This document shows, one piece after another, positions 1 through 8,531 of a DNA stretch of 64,000 bases. The DNA comes from Microbacterium sp. MYb45 (GTDB lineage Bacteria; Actinomycetota; Actinomycetes; Actinomycetales; Microbacteriaceae): contig NZ_PCPG01000004.1 of assembly GCF_002979655.1 (NCBI RefSeq), positions 62,001-126,000 on the forward strand, read 5' to 3'. The notes under the pieces are model-generated. The model saw only the letters and a list, made by a program, of their open reading frames with translations, searched no databases and had not been told where the DNA came from. Each line of letters begins with the position of its first letter. Position 1 is the first letter of the stretch. The translations under genes were made by a program, and so were the position numbers.

Positions 1-367
1 TGCAGACGCTGATGTAGACGGCGAGCAGCGCCAGGCTGGGCACACTGACGAAGGCCGCCAGCGTGAGCACCCAGGGCATCTGGCGTTCGTCCACGCCGAA
101 GACCGCGAACCGACGGGGATCCAGCTGGTCGACCGCGCCGACGAGGATCGGGCCCACGAGGAAGCCGACGAGCAGGGCGGCCCCGCCGAGCACCGTGACC
201 GCGCGGGCGACGGGAACAGGAGCATCGGCGAGGCTGAAGACCGCCAGGCAGACGACGACGGTGACCGCGACGACCGCAGCGAGCAGAACGAGCATCCGAA
301 CCCGACGATCGCTGCGCAGCGCCCCGACGAGCAGCGCGAACCTCAGTCGGAGAACGTGTGCAGCCAC
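1..367 (-). CDS. ABC exporter permease, partial (left edge)
   Basis: Only the first 122 codons are in the window; the gene continues past the left edge. The GTG at 367 lies 25 bp inside the 3' end of the ATPase gene, with GGAGGGG five bases upstream, so the two are translationally coupled. The visible protein has three hydrophobic segments, at about residues 24-43, 54-76 and 97-118, and an Asp-Pro-Arg-Arg-Phe stretch near residue 80. This is the look of the large permeases paired with ABC-2-type ATPases in actinobacteria. Its place directly after an ATPase supports a membrane subunit of the same exporter. The substrate cannot be inferred. Confidence 0.7.
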   Translation of the reverse strand, partial: MAAHVLRLRFALLVGALRSDRRVRMLVLLAAVVAVTVVVCLAVFSLADAPVPVARAVTVLGGAALLVGFLVGPILVGAVDQLDPRRFAVFGVDERQMPWVLTLAAFVSVPSLALLAVYISVC

Positions 368-2112
368 TCGAGCCCCTCCACCTCTCCGCTGGAACCGGCG
401 AGTTCCACGAAGCGCGCTTCGAGGGTCTGGCCTGCGCGCACCTCGTCGATCGTTCCCTCTGCGAGCACCTCGCCGTTGACGATGATGGCCACACGCGAGC
501 AGACGCGCTCGACCAGATCCATACCGTGGCTGGAGAGGATGACGGTGCCGCCGTGTGAGACGTAGGCGCGCAGGATGTCGAGGATGACCGCGGACGAGAC
601 CGGGTCGACCGACTCGAACGGCTCATCGAGCACGAGGACGCGCGGCGAGTGGATCATGGCCCCGGCGAGCATGATCTTCTTCGTCATGCCCGCCGAATAG
701 TCCGAAACCACCCGGCTGAGCGCGTCGCCGAGATCGAACGCACGGGCGAGGTCGGACGCACGCTTCTCGATGACATCGGCCGTGAGCCCCCGCAGAAGCC
801 CGTAGTAATAAAGGAGTTGACGCCCTGTGAGCCTGTCGAACGTGCGCAGCCGGTCGGGCAGCACACCCATCATGCGCTTCGCGGCCTGCGGCTGCGTCGC
901 CTGATCGATTCCGCAGATCACGACGCTTCCCTCATCGGCGCGCAGCAGGCCGGCGAGGATCGAGAGCGTGGTGGTCTTGCCGGCACCGTTGGGGCCGACG
1001 ACCCCGTAGAACGACCCGGCAGGCACGGTCAGGTCGATCCCGGAGACGGCACGATTGTCGCCGAACTGCTTGACGAGACCGCGGATGCTGATGGCCTCGC
1101 CGCCGGACGTGCTGTCGGATGCGCCGACCGCGTCGGAGGCCGCGTCGTCGGAGTCGACCACGGCTTCGACGACCTCGACCGACGTCGCTTCGCGCTCCGA
1201 CTCGACCTCGACCTCGACCTCGGTCGGTACAGCGACGTCGTCTGCCGCCGTCACCGCGGGTGCCGCTACCTCACCGCGCACCGGTTCCTCGGATGCGGGG
1301 GCGGGTTCGATCGCCGAAGCGGACTCGACGGGAGCCGTCTGGTCGCCAGCCGGCGCCGGCTCGACGACGGGCGTTGCGGTGGCGGCAACCGTCTCGGCCT
1401 CGGCGGCGGCCGCGGCAGCCTTCTCCGCGGCAGCCTTCTCCGCGGCAGCCTTCGCCGCCGCCGTCTTCGCTGCCGCCGTCTTCGCTGCCGCGGTCTTCGC
1501 TGCCGCCGTCTTCGCGGTCGTCGACCGGGCCGTGGTCTTCGCGGCCGCAGTCTTGGCCGCCGCCGTCTTCGCTGCGGCGGTCTTGGCTGCGGCGGTCTTC
1601 GCTGCGGCGGTCTTGGCTGCCGCGGACTTCGCCGATGCCGTCGTCCCCGCGGCGGGCTTCGTCGCCGCGGCACGTGCGGCCGTGTTCTTCGCCGCGGCCG
1701 TGCGGGCCGTCGCAGACGTGCGCTTCGGAGCGGCGTTCGACGCGGATCGATCGAGCATCGCGTTCTTCAGAGGCTCCACGACGACCTCAGCGGTCGGTGC
1801 CGCCTGCTCTGCAGCCGATCTCGCCGTCGTCGTGGCGGCGGGCCTCTTGGCAGGAGCCCTCTTCGAGGCGGCAGGTTTCGCCGGAGCGCGGTTCCCGGCG
1901 TGCTTCTTCGCGGCAGTGGTCTTCGCGGCGGTCGATTTGGAAGCAGTCGACTTCGCAGCAGCGGTCTTCGCAGCCGTCGACTTCGCAGCAGCGGTCTTCG
2001 CGGGCGTCGTTTTCGCGGCAGTCGTCTTCGCCACAGGCTTCGTCGATGCCTTCGGCGGCGCGGTCTCGGTCTCGTCCACCTGGGCGGCGCGGTCGTCAGG
2101 GGAGGAAGTCAC
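343..2112 (-). CDS. ABC transporter ATPase with Lys/Ala/Thr-rich and acidic N-terminal extension
   Basis: The 589-residue protein has an ordinary ABC-2-type ATPase domain at about 339-589. It shows Walker A GPNGAGKTT (373-381), the signature YSAGMTKK, Walker B VLVLDEPFESVD and an H-loop SSHG. In front lie about 335 extra residues: two blocks of AAAKT-type repeats (roughly 18-95 and 145-245), then an acidic Glu/Val/Ala block (about 245-335). The repeats resemble the tails of HupB and other histone H1-like proteins. The start is a GTG, with TACCGT ending six bases upstream. No ATG or GTG start stands next to the ABC domain, but the real N-terminus could still be shorter. The downstream permease overlaps by 25 bp. 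The tail's role is unknown. Confidence 0.8.
   Translation of the reverse strand: MTSSPDDRAAQVDETETAPPKASTKPVAKTTAAKTTPAKTAAAKSTAAKTAAAKSTASKSTAAKTTAAKKHAGNRAPAKPAASKRAPAKRPAATTTARSAAEQAAPTAEVVVEPLKNAMLDRSASNAAPKRTSATARTAAAKNTAARAAATKPAAGTTASAKSAAAKTAAAKTAAAKTAAAKTAAAKTAAAKTTARSTTAKTAAAKTAAAKTAAAKTAAAKAAAEKAAAEKAAAAAAEAETVAATATPVVEPAPAGDQTAPVESASAIEPAPASEEPVRGEVAAPAVTAADDVAVPTEVEVEVESEREATSVEVVEAVVDSDDAASDAVGASDSTSGGEAISIRGLVKQFGDNRAVSGIDLTVPAGSFYGVVGPNGAGKTTTLSILAGLLRADEGSVVICGIDQATQPQAAKRMMGVLPDRLRTFDRLTGRQLLYYYGLLRGLTADVIEKRASDLARAFDLGDALSRVVSDYSAGMTKKIMLAGAMIHSPRVLVLDEPFESVDPVSSAVILDILRAYVSHGGTVILSSHGMDLVERVCSRVAIIVNGEVLAEGTIDEVRAGQTLEARFVELAGSSGEVEGLEWLHTFSD
1421..2050 (-). repeat. Coding tandem repeats for AAAKT-type peptide units
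   Basis: Imperfect triplet-phase repeats coding Ala-Ala-Lys-Thr and Ala-Ala-Lys-Ser units within the ATPase gene. They are densest at 1421-1640 and 1861-2050. Such repeats are prone to copy-number change, and they also keep the opposite strand open in several frames. Confidence 0.75.
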
Positions 2113-2359
2113 CGTCCTACGGTATCAATGGGGAGCCGCATGCCAAGGCCGCCGCGCAACATTCACCGACGAACCCTCGGATCCGACACGATGGGCCCGG
2201 AGGGCGAGCCTGTGCGTCCGGTGTGTACTCGATCACGAAATGACAACGGGAGGCTCCCCGACCCGGGGCTTCCCAGGCTGCCTCGCTACCATGAACTCGG
2301 CACGACGAAGTGTCTGGTCGGTGAATCGACCGTGAACACAACTTCCTTTAGGAGCACTC

Positions 2360-3052
2360 GTGACTCTTCAGACCGTCATCCTCGCCGCCGGCATGGGCTC
2401 GCGCCTCGGCCGCGCGCTGCCGAAGCCGCTCACCGAACTGAGCGACGGCCGCACGATCATGGGCCAGCAGCACGACAACATCCGCGCCGCCTTCGGTTCG
2501 GACGCGCGCATCACCACAGTGGTCGGCTATCGCGCCGAGACCATCATCGACGCCTTCCCCGCCGTCAACTACGTCCACAACGAGCGCTACGACGAGACCA
2601 ATACGTCGAAGAGCCTGCTGCGCGCCCTCGGCGCGACCGGCAAGGGTGGAGTGCTGTGGATGAACGGCGACGTGGTGTTCGACCCGATGATCCTCGGTCG
2701 TGCCGCCGCCTTCATCGAGCGCGATCAGTCGTTCGTCACCGTCAACACCTCCAAGGTCAGCGACGAAGAGGTGAAGTACACGGTCACCGCCGAGGGCTTC
2801 ATCAACGAGCTGTCCAAGACCGTCAAGGGCGGTCTGGGCGAGGCCGTGGGCATCAACTACATCTCCTCCGCGCACAAGAAGGCGTTCATGCGCCAGCTGC
2901 AGCGCGTCGAGGATCAGGACTACTTCGAGCGCGGTCTCGAGCTGGCCATCGCCGAGGACGGTCTCCTCCTCGAGCCGATGGACGTCTCTGACCTGTACGC
3001 GGTCGAGGTCGACTTCGCAGAAGACCTCGAGCGGGCGAACCTCTTCGTCTGA
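2360..3052 (+). CDS. Nucleotidyltransferase (sugar-phosphate or phosphocholine type)
   Basis: A 230-residue, single-domain NTP transferase. The N-terminus carries the nucleotide-binding motif AAGMGSRLGRALPKPL. Further motifs are ETNTSKSLLRAL (about residue 75) and MNGDVVFD (about 97), which resemble the LicC-type CTP:phosphocholine cytidylyltransferases as much as hexose-1-phosphate nucleotidyltransferases. It would activate a phosphorylated head group or sugar for the cell envelope in the cytoplasm. The GTG start has AGGAG seven bases upstream. The gene stands alone, with its own terminator just after the stop, so neighbours do not help to name the substrate. Confidence 0.75.
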   Translation: MTLQTVILAAGMGSRLGRALPKPLTELSDGRTIMGQQHDNIRAAFGSDARITTVVGYRAETIIDAFPAVNYVHNERYDETNTSKSLLRALGATGKGGVLWMNGDVVFDPMILGRAAAFIERDQSFVTVNTSKVSDEEVKYTVTAEGFINELSKTVKGGLGEAVGINYISSAHKKAFMRQLQRVEDQDYFERGLELAIAEDGLLLEPMDVSDLYAVEVDFAEDLERANLFV

Positions 3053-3066
3053 CCCGGTTCCCGAAC

Positions 3067-3096
3067 GCCCGGCCCCGTCGTGGGGCCGGGCTTTCG
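3067..3096 (+). terminator. Rho-independent-type terminator after nucleotidyltransferase
   Basis: Perfect 10-bp stem GCCCGGCCCC/GGGGCCGGGC with a five-base loop, followed by a short TTTC run; it starts 14 bp after the stop codon. Confidence 0.75.
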
Positions 3097-3130
3097 GCGT
3101 TTTCGCGGGCTGACTCCCTAGGATCGCCGC

Positions 3131-4090
3131 ATGACCCCCAAGGTGCACAAGATCCACTCCCTGCCGGACGATGCTCCGTGGGACAAGGGCGTGCCTCCCG
3201 CCGGATCCCCGGAGCATCCGATGATGGTGCGGGGGCTCGACCGCGTGCTGTCGATCCAGCGCCCGCTCGTGCTCGCGCACATCCGCAGCATCCGCCTGCG
3301 CAACCCGCACGCGACGCCCGCCGAGATCATCCGCATCCTCGAGCGACGCTACCTCGCTGCCGTGACCACGGGCGGGGCGGCAGTGGGAGCGACCGCGGTC
3401 GTCCCCGGCATCGGTACCGGCGTGACCCTGGCACTCTCGGGCGTCGAGACCGTGGGTTTCGTGGAGTCGACGGCGCTCTTCGCGCAGTCGGTCGCCGAGG
3501 TGCACGGCATCGCGGTCGCCAACCCCGATCGCGCACGCGCTCTCGTGATGACCCTGATGCTGGGCAAGGAGGGCGTCGACCTGGTCGGGCAACTGGCGGG
3601 GCAGGTGGCCGGGCGCGGCGGGAGCAGATCGTCCTACTGGGGCGAGCTGGTCACGAAGTCGCTGCCCCGCGCCGCCGTCGGCCCCCTGGTCGACCAGCTC
3701 AAGAGCATGTTCGTGAAGCAGTTCGCCGCGAAGGGCGGAGCGTCGATCATCGGCAAAGCGTTGCCGTTCGGCATCGGGGCGGCGATCGGCGGGGCCGGAA
3801 ACCACATCCTCGGTCGTCGCGTGCTCACCACATCGCATCGGGCGTTCGGTGCAGCTCCGATCGATCTCCCGTTCGAGCTGGAGCCCGTTCCCGGCGCCGA
3901 GAAGGTCGAACTGCGCGTGCTGCGCGGCGCCCGGTACGCCGGCACGGCGGTGGCCGGCGCTGCCGGGACGACGGTCCGCGGTGTCGAGTGGGTCGGTCGC
4001 AAAGCGCTCTCCCTCGGCCGCTCGCCCAGAAACGATCCGGCGCTGGAGGAGACCGACCACGAGCAGGAACCGGACCCCGGCGGGCACTGA
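3131..4090 (+). CDS. Hydrophobic protein of unknown function, EcsC-like
   Basis: A 319-residue protein I do not recognise with certainty. It has glycine- and alanine-rich hydrophobic stretches (about residues 78-105 and 205-220, the latter with PFGIGAAIGGAGNHILG) separated by amphipathic helices, a pattern seen in EcsC-family proteins. The C-terminal 40 residues are polar and probably disordered. The ATG follows a TAGGAT hexamer by exactly six bases, with no Shine-Dalgarno sequence, so the mRNA is probably leaderless. It lies between the nucleotidyltransferase and accD, on the same strand but with its own promoter. No enzymatic role can be read from the sequence. Confidence 0.6.
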   Translation: MTPKVHKIHSLPDDAPWDKGVPPAGSPEHPMMVRGLDRVLSIQRPLVLAHIRSIRLRNPHATPAEIIRILERRYLAAVTTGGAAVGATAVVPGIGTGVTLALSGVETVGFVESTALFAQSVAEVHGIAVANPDRARALVMTLMLGKEGVDLVGQLAGQVAGRGGSRSSYWGELVTKSLPRAAVGPLVDQLKSMFVKQFAAKGGASIIGKALPFGIGAAIGGAGNHILGRRVLTTSHRAFGAAPIDLPFELEPVPGAEKVELRVLRGARYAGTAVAGAAGTTVRGVEWVGRKALSLGRSPRNDPALEETDHEQEPDPGGH

Positions 4091-4164
4091 GCTCGCGCGT
4101 TCATCGCCAAAGGATCGACCGACCCGTTGTGCCGAGCATCCAACGGAGCGCGTCGCCCCGACGC

Positions 4165-4177
4165 TAGGGTGGAATCC
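4165..4177 (+). promoter_or_regulatory. Leaderless -10 element of accD
   Basis: TAGGGT at 4165-4170 followed by seven bases and the GTG start at 4178. There is no Shine-Dalgarno sequence. It fixes the accD start and makes the upstream in-frame codons untranslated. Confidence 0.6.
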
Positions 4178-5767
4178 GTGACGGACAAGCCCGACCTCTT
4201 TACCACCGCCGGCAAGATCGCGGATCTGCGCGCTCGCTACACGGAAGCCGTCGTCGACGCGGAAGCGAAGGCGAAGGAGAAGCAGCACGCCAAGGGCAAG
4301 ATGACCGCCCGCGAGCGCATCGAACTGCTCGTCGACCCCGGGAGCTTCGTCGAATTCGACGAGTATGTGCGCCACCGCACGACCGCGTTCGGCATGGACC
4401 GCTCCCGTCCCTACGGCGACTCGGTCGTCACCGGCGTCGGCACGATCAACGGACGCACCGTCGCGGTGTACTCCCAGGACTTCTCGACCTTCGGCGGATC
4501 GCTCGGCGAGGTCGCCGGCGAGAAGATCATCAAGATCATGGAGTTCGCGCTCTCCGGAGGCATGCCGTGCATCGGCATCCTCGATTCGGGCGGCGCACGC
4601 ATCCAGGAGGGTGTCGTCGCGCTCGGCAAGTACGGCGAGATCTTCCGCCTGAACACCCGCGCTTCCGGAGTCATCCCGCAGATCTCCATCATCATGGGCC
4701 CGGCCGCCGGAGGAGCTGTGTACTCGCCGGCACTCACCGACTTCGTCATCATGGTCGACAAGACCAGCCAGATGTTCGTCACCGGACCCGACGTGATCAA
4801 GACCGTCACCGGCGAGGACGTGGGTATGGAGGAGCTCGGCGGCGCGTACACGCACAACACCCGCTCCGGCGTCTCGCACTATCTCGCCGAGGATGAGGAC
4901 GATGCGATCGACTACGCGCGCACGCTCCTCAGCTTCCTCCCCGACAACAACATGGCGGAGCTGCCCTCGTACGAGAGCACCTTCGAGTTCGAGACCACCG
5001 ACGCGGACCGCACGCTGAACACGATCGTGCCGGACTCGACGAACCAGCCCTACGACATCCACACGGTGATCGAGCACATCGTCGACGAAGGCGACTTCCT
5101 CGAGGTGCAGCCGCTGTTCGCCCCGAACATCGTGATCGGCTTCGGCCGCATCGAGGGACGTTCGGTCGGCATCATCGCCAACCAGCCGTCGCAGATGGCC
5201 GGAACGCTCAACATCGAGGCCGGAGAGAAGGCCAGCCGGTTCGTGCGCTTCTGCGATGCGTTCTCGATCCCGATCGTCACCCTCGTCGATGTGCCCGGCT
5301 ACCTGCCGGGCACCGACCAGGAATGGGAAGGCGTCATCCGGCGTGGTGCGAAGCTCCTCTACGCGTACGCCGAGGCCACCGTGCCGCTGGTCACCGTCAT
5401 TCTGCGCAAGGCCTACGGCGGCGCCTACATCGTGATGGGGTCCAAGCAGCTCGGCGCCGACGTGAACCTCGCCTGGCCCACCGCCGAGATCGCGGTCATG
5501 GGCGGCCAGGGTGCCGTCAACATCCTGTACCGCGGTGAGATCAAGAGGGCGGAGGAGGCCGGCGAAGACGTCGCCGCCGTGCGCACCCGCCTCGCGAACG
5601 AGTACACCTACGACGTGGCGTCGCCGTTCCTCGCGGCGGAGCGCGGCGAGCTCGACGGCATCATCGAGCCCGCGAACACCCGCGTCTCGATCGCGAAGGC
5701 GCTGCGTGCTCTGCGCGGCAAGCGTGCGGAGCTGCCGCCGAAGAAGCACGGGAACATCCCGCTGTGA
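4178..5767 (+). CDS. accD: Acyl-CoA carboxylase beta (carboxyltransferase) subunit
   Basis: A 529-residue biotin-dependent carboxyltransferase, the size usual for propionyl-/acetyl-CoA carboxylase beta chains. The N-terminal domain includes the acyl-CoA oxyanion-hole region [10 protein letters not shown]. The C-terminal domain includes [31 protein letters not shown] sequence and [13 protein letters not shown]. With a biotinylated alpha subunit (12441-14207) it would make malonyl- or methylmalonyl-CoA for fatty acid synthesis. Start choice: a GTG seven bases after TAGGGT; the longer frame upstream lacks conserved sequence. It overlaps accE by four bases, and this pairing with an epsilon subunit is typical of actinobacterial AccD5-type enzymes. 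Acetyl versus propionyl specificity is not resolved. Confidence 0.95.
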   Translation: MTDKPDLFTTAGKIADLRARYTEAVVDAEAKAKEKQHAKGKMTARERIELLVDPGSFVEFDEYVRHRTTAFGMDRSRPYGDSVVTGVGTINGRTVAVYSQDFSTFGGSLGEVAGEKIIKIMEFALSGGMPCIGILDSGGARIQEGVVALGKYGEIFRLNTRASGVIPQISIIMGPAAGGAVYSPALTDFVIMVDKTSQMFVTGPDVIKTVTGEDVGMEELGGAYTHNTRSGVSHYLAEDEDDAIDYARTLLSFLPDNNMAELPSYESTFEFETTDADRTLNTIVPDSTNQPYDIHTVIEHIVDEGDFLEVQPLFAPNIVIGFGRIEGRSVGIIANQPSQMAGTLNIEAGEKASRFVRFCDAFSIPIVTLVDVPGYLPGTDQEWEGVIRRGAKLLYAYAEATVPLVTVILRKAYGGAYIVMGSKQLGADVNLAWPTAEIAVMGGQGAVNILYRGEIKRAEEAGEDVAAVRTRLANEYTYDVASPFLAAERGELDGIIEPANTRVSIAKALRALRGKRAELPPKKHGNIPL

Positions 5768-6006
5768 CCGAGCACGACACGCAGGACGCAGCATCAGGGG
5801 ACGTCGCCCCGATGCTCGAGATCACCCGTGGAGCCGCCACCGAAGAGGAACTCGCCGCACTCATCGCGGTGATCAGCGAGGCGTACGCGGCCGAGGCGGC
5901 GGACGCCGTCGTCGAGGAGCCGTCGGTCTCGGCCTGGACCCGCACGCAGCGCCCGCTCCGTCGTCCGCTGCGTCGAGACATCCCCTGGGGACGATTCTCC
6001 GGCTGA
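5764..6006 (+). CDS. accE: Acyl-CoA carboxylase epsilon subunit
   Basis: An 80-residue protein whose GTG start overlaps the accD stop (GTGA). The N-terminal part is acidic and variable. The middle holds the helix [19 protein letters not shown], and the end holds basic [15 protein letters not shown] followed by PWGRFSG, typical of the small actinobacterial epsilon subunits. The family stabilises the alpha-beta carboxylase complex. Coupling to accD supports the call. Confidence 0.85.
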   Translation: MTEHDTQDAASGDVAPMLEITRGAATEEELAALIAVISEAYAAEAADAVVEEPSVSAWTRTQRPLRRPLRRDIPWGRFSG

Positions 6007-6012
6007 TCGGGA

Positions 6013-7245
6013 TCAGTGGTCGAGCAGCAGCGCCGATGCTCGCGGGCTGAGCACGGAGTCGAGTACCACGCAGCCGGCCCCCACAGCGGCGACATCGTCA
6101 CCGACGACCGTCCCGTCCACGGGCAGCGAGCGCACCGCACGTGTGGCGCTCGCCCGTTCGAGCCGGTCGGGGATCTCCCGCAGGTAGACCTCGGCCAGCC
6201 GCGACCAGAACGGGCCGCCGAAGACCACACGGTCCACGTCGAGCATGTTCGTCAGCCCGGCCGTCAGCACCGCCATGTGCGCCGCGGCCCGCGTCAGCAC
6301 ACCGTCGGCGAGCTCATCGCCGTCAGCCGCCCGCTGACACAGCTCCGTGAAACGCGCGTCCACCGCCTCGACATCGCTGACCTCACGATCGTCGCGGAAC
6401 ACTCCCGCCCGCTCCGCCTGCGCGACGATCGCCTGCGGGGTGCAGACGACCTCGACGCACCCACGGGAGCCGCACGTGCACGGCGGTCCGTCCGGGTCGA
6501 CGATGAGGTGTCCGATCTCTCCGATGTTGCGGGTGCTTCCGGGGACGGCCTCCCCGTCTCTGACCAGCGCCGCCCCGATACCCGTGCCCAGATACACGAA
6601 CACGAAGGAGTCGTCGGCCGACGCCCTCCGCGTCCAGAGCTCGCCCACCGCGGCGGCGGTCGTGTCCTTCTCGAGTACCACCGGGAGGCCGATCGCCTCG
6701 GCCAGCACGGAGCGAAGCGGCACGCGGTTCCAGCCGAGCAGCTTCGGCGGGTCGATCACGGTGCCCTTCTCCGCATCGAGGGGGCCGGGCGCCGCGACCC
6801 CGACACCGGCGATCGATGCCCTGTCGATGCCCGAGACCGTGATGAGCGCGTCGACCGTCGCCGCCATGGCCTGGACGATCCGAGGAGGTTCCATGGCCGG
6901 AGTGCGCACGCCGACACGCCGCACGACCGCACCGGACAGGTCGAGGAGCACGAAAGTCATGAGGGCGGGATCCAGATGCACACCGACCGAGAAGCGGCTG
7001 TCCGCGACGAGCCGCAGCGTGACGCGCGGCTTGCCCGGTCCGTTGATCGTGCGCCCGGCCTCGCGGATGAGGCCTTCATCGAGCAGCCGCCGCGTGATGT
7101 TGGTGACGGTCTGCGCCGACAGACCCGTCGCTGCGGCGAGCTCGATCCGGCTCGACCCCTCACCGGACTGACGGATGGCCTCCAACACGACGGACTGATT
7201 GAAGTCGCCCATCCGCGGAAGATTCGTGCCCCGGCGCGTTCCCAT
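6013..7245 (-). CDS. ROK-family transcriptional regulator or sugar kinase
   Basis: A 410-residue ROK protein with an N-terminal winged helix-turn-helix (about residues 10-60, including LAAATGLSAQTVTNITRRLLDEGL) and a two-lobed ROK domain. The zinc motif is CTCGSRGCVE (about residue 255), preceded by GEIGHLIVDPDGPP, and the glycine loop VYLGTGIGAAL is present. The HTH makes it a sugar-responsive repressor of the XylR/NagC type. The start is placed at the ATG before GTRRGTNLPRMGDFNQ, the usual beginning of these proteins; an upstream in-frame start would add 19 residues. It converges on accE with six bases between stops. No target gene is adjacent, so the ligand is unknown. Confidence 0.85.
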   Translation of the reverse strand: MGTRRGTNLPRMGDFNQSVVLEAIRQSGEGSSRIELAAATGLSAQTVTNITRRLLDEGLIREAGRTINGPGKPRVTLRLVADSRFSVGVHLDPALMTFVLLDLSGAVVRRVGVRTPAMEPPRIVQAMAATVDALITVSGIDRASIAGVGVAAPGPLDAEKGTVIDPPKLLGWNRVPLRSVLAEAIGLPVVLEKDTTAAAVGELWTRRASADDSFVFVYLGTGIGAALVRDGEAVPGSTRNIGEIGHLIVDPDGPPCTCGSRGCVEVVCTPQAIVAQAERAGVFRDDREVSDVEAVDARFTELCQRAADGDELADGVLTRAAAHMAVLTAGLTNMLDVDRVVFGGPFWSRLAEVYLREIPDRLERASATRAVRSLPVDGTVVGDDVAAVGAGCVVLDSVLSPRASALLLDH

Positions 7246-7420
7246 CGTCCAATGATCCCCCATCGGCGGGGAAATCGTGTCCCCCAAAATACCTACAGAC
7301 AACGATTGGAAGAACCCTCAGACTGAATGAGACGCTTCGCGTTCGGCTGGTCTCTCTGTCCCAGGGTAGACAGACGCTGATCGGCCACCAGCGGACGGTT
7401 TTCGGGTAACTGTCCGCACG

Positions 7421-7451
7421 GCGAGGGGCAGGCGGATACGCCGCCCCTCGC
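7421..7451 (-). terminator. Bulged perfect hairpin between kinase operon and ROK gene
   Basis: GCGAGGGGC (7421-7429) pairs with GCCCCTCGC (7443-7451), and inside it GGCG pairs with CGCC around a GATA loop. That is 13 paired bases with one bulged A. There is no T-run. It could be a terminator or a structured leader element of the ROK gene. Confidence 0.5.
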
Positions 7452-7473
7452 CCACTCTCTACCGCCTCGACTC

Positions 7474-7531
7474 CGGTCTCATCCCCCACCGGAGCCGAGG
7501 GGCGGCGCGCCGCGTCGGTGGGATCAGACCG
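7474..7531 (-). terminator. Imperfect stem-loop overlapping the membrane-partner stop codon
   Basis: CGGTCTCATCCC-CCACCG (7474-7491) is complementary, with two bulged bases and one mismatch, to CGGTGGGATCAGACCG (7516-7531), which contains the stop codon. The loop holds the self-complementary GCGGCGCGCCGC (7502-7513). Confidence 0.45.
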
Positions 7532-8531
7532 CGGCGGCGTCCCGCAGGATCTCGTGCCACAGGTCGACGGAATCATCGTCGCCGGAGGAGCGAGTGCCGG
7601 CGCGGCCGACCACGGTCACGGCGACGCGAGGATCACGAGCCGAACGGATGATGAGGCGAGCGCTCCGGGCACGGATGAGCACGGCGGCCAGCTCATCCCG
7701 GATCTCGACCCGTCGCGCCTCGTCGATGCCGTCGAAGCCGCCTTCGTCGAACACCGTCACGACCGCGCCCCGTCGACGCGCGCTGTCGATCGCATTCCGC
7801 ACCGCATCGTTGAGCAGATCCGCACCGCGCAGCTCATCCCGCAGTCGCCCCTCGGCCAGACGGGCATCCAGGCGCTCCTGATCGTCCAGCGACCCGCGAG
7901 ACGCCACCACACGGCTCAGGACGGGCCCCGCGACAGCCAGAGCGAACTGCGTGCGCAGGCGCCGTTCACGCTGACGCACCCGTTGCGTGGCGTGCCAGGC
8001 CGAGACCGCCTGCTGGATCTCGGCGAGGCGTTCCGTGTCGCGGACCGCGCGATCCCAGAACATCACGAGCAGACGGGCGACGACGACCCACATGATCGAG
8101 CCCACCAGACCGAGGCTCAACGCCACACCGAGGCCGAGATAGGCGGACGTCGCCGCCACCAGGACCGCCAGCGTCGCCCAGCCGACGAGGAACCGACGAC
8201 GAACGACGCACACGACCCCGAGCAGGCCGAGTGCGCCGATGTACCAGGTGGCGAACGGCGCAGTGCGGTCGGCGGGGTCGAGCGCGAACGTCACCAGCGC
8301 CGGGATGACGGCACTGGCCAGCAGCGCGAGCACGGCCGACCACAACGGCATCCGCACCGAAGTGGCGCTGCCGAGGATCGCGATGTTGACGACGACGAGG
8401 TAGAGACCGATCGCGAGGACCATCGCCAGCGGTGCGGTCGGCTGCTCGATCCACCAGATACCGCGCGCGACGAAGTACAGCGCGAACCCGACGGCGAGCG
8501 AGGTGGCGACGCTGCGGACGGTGCGGTTCAC
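7524..8531 (-). CDS. Membrane protein, possible degenerate kinase partner of the adjacent two-component system
   Basis: A 335-residue protein with about five hydrophobic segments in residues 8-160, then a charged helical linker (about 165-215) and a cytoplasmic domain. The layout copies that of the histidine kinase next door, but I find no phospho-accepting His box and no N, G1 or G2 boxes. The C-terminal half may be a decayed ATPase-like fold. Its GTG start overlaps the kinase stop by four bases, so it is the last gene of the regulator-kinase operon. It could modulate the kinase or sense independently. I do not recognise a named family. Confidence 0.65.
   Translation of the reverse strand: MNRTVRSVATSLAVGFALYFVARGIWWIEQPTAPLAMVLAIGLYLVVVNIAILGSATSVRMPLWSAVLALLASAVIPALVTFALDPADRTAPFATWYIGALGLLGVVCVVRRRFLVGWATLAVLVAATSAYLGLGVALSLGLVGSIMWVVVARLLVMFWDRAVRDTERLAEIQQAVSAWHATQRVRQRERRLRTQFALAVAGPVLSRVVASRGSLDDQERLDARLAEGRLRDELRGADLLNDAVRNAIDSARRRGAVVTVFDEGGFDGIDEARRVEIRDELAAVLIRARSARLIIRSARDPRVAVTVVGRAGTRSSGDDDSVDLWHEILRDAAAV

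Noticed and set aside
2117..2341. A 74-codon minus-strand frame in the gap before the nucleotidyltransferase
   Set aside because: No ribosome site, Cys- and Ser-rich random-like product, and it occupies the promoter and leader region of the next gene.
649..2991. Long open frames on the plus strand opposite the ABC ATPase
   Set aside because: Repeats in triplet phase keep several frames open. Only the minus frame contains a recognisable ABC domain.
2348..5794. A 1148-codon open frame on the minus strand
   Set aside because: It runs antisense through the nucleotidyltransferase, the 319-residue protein and accD. Its product is His/Arg/Asp-rich with no domain, which is normal for the opposite strand of GC-rich genes.
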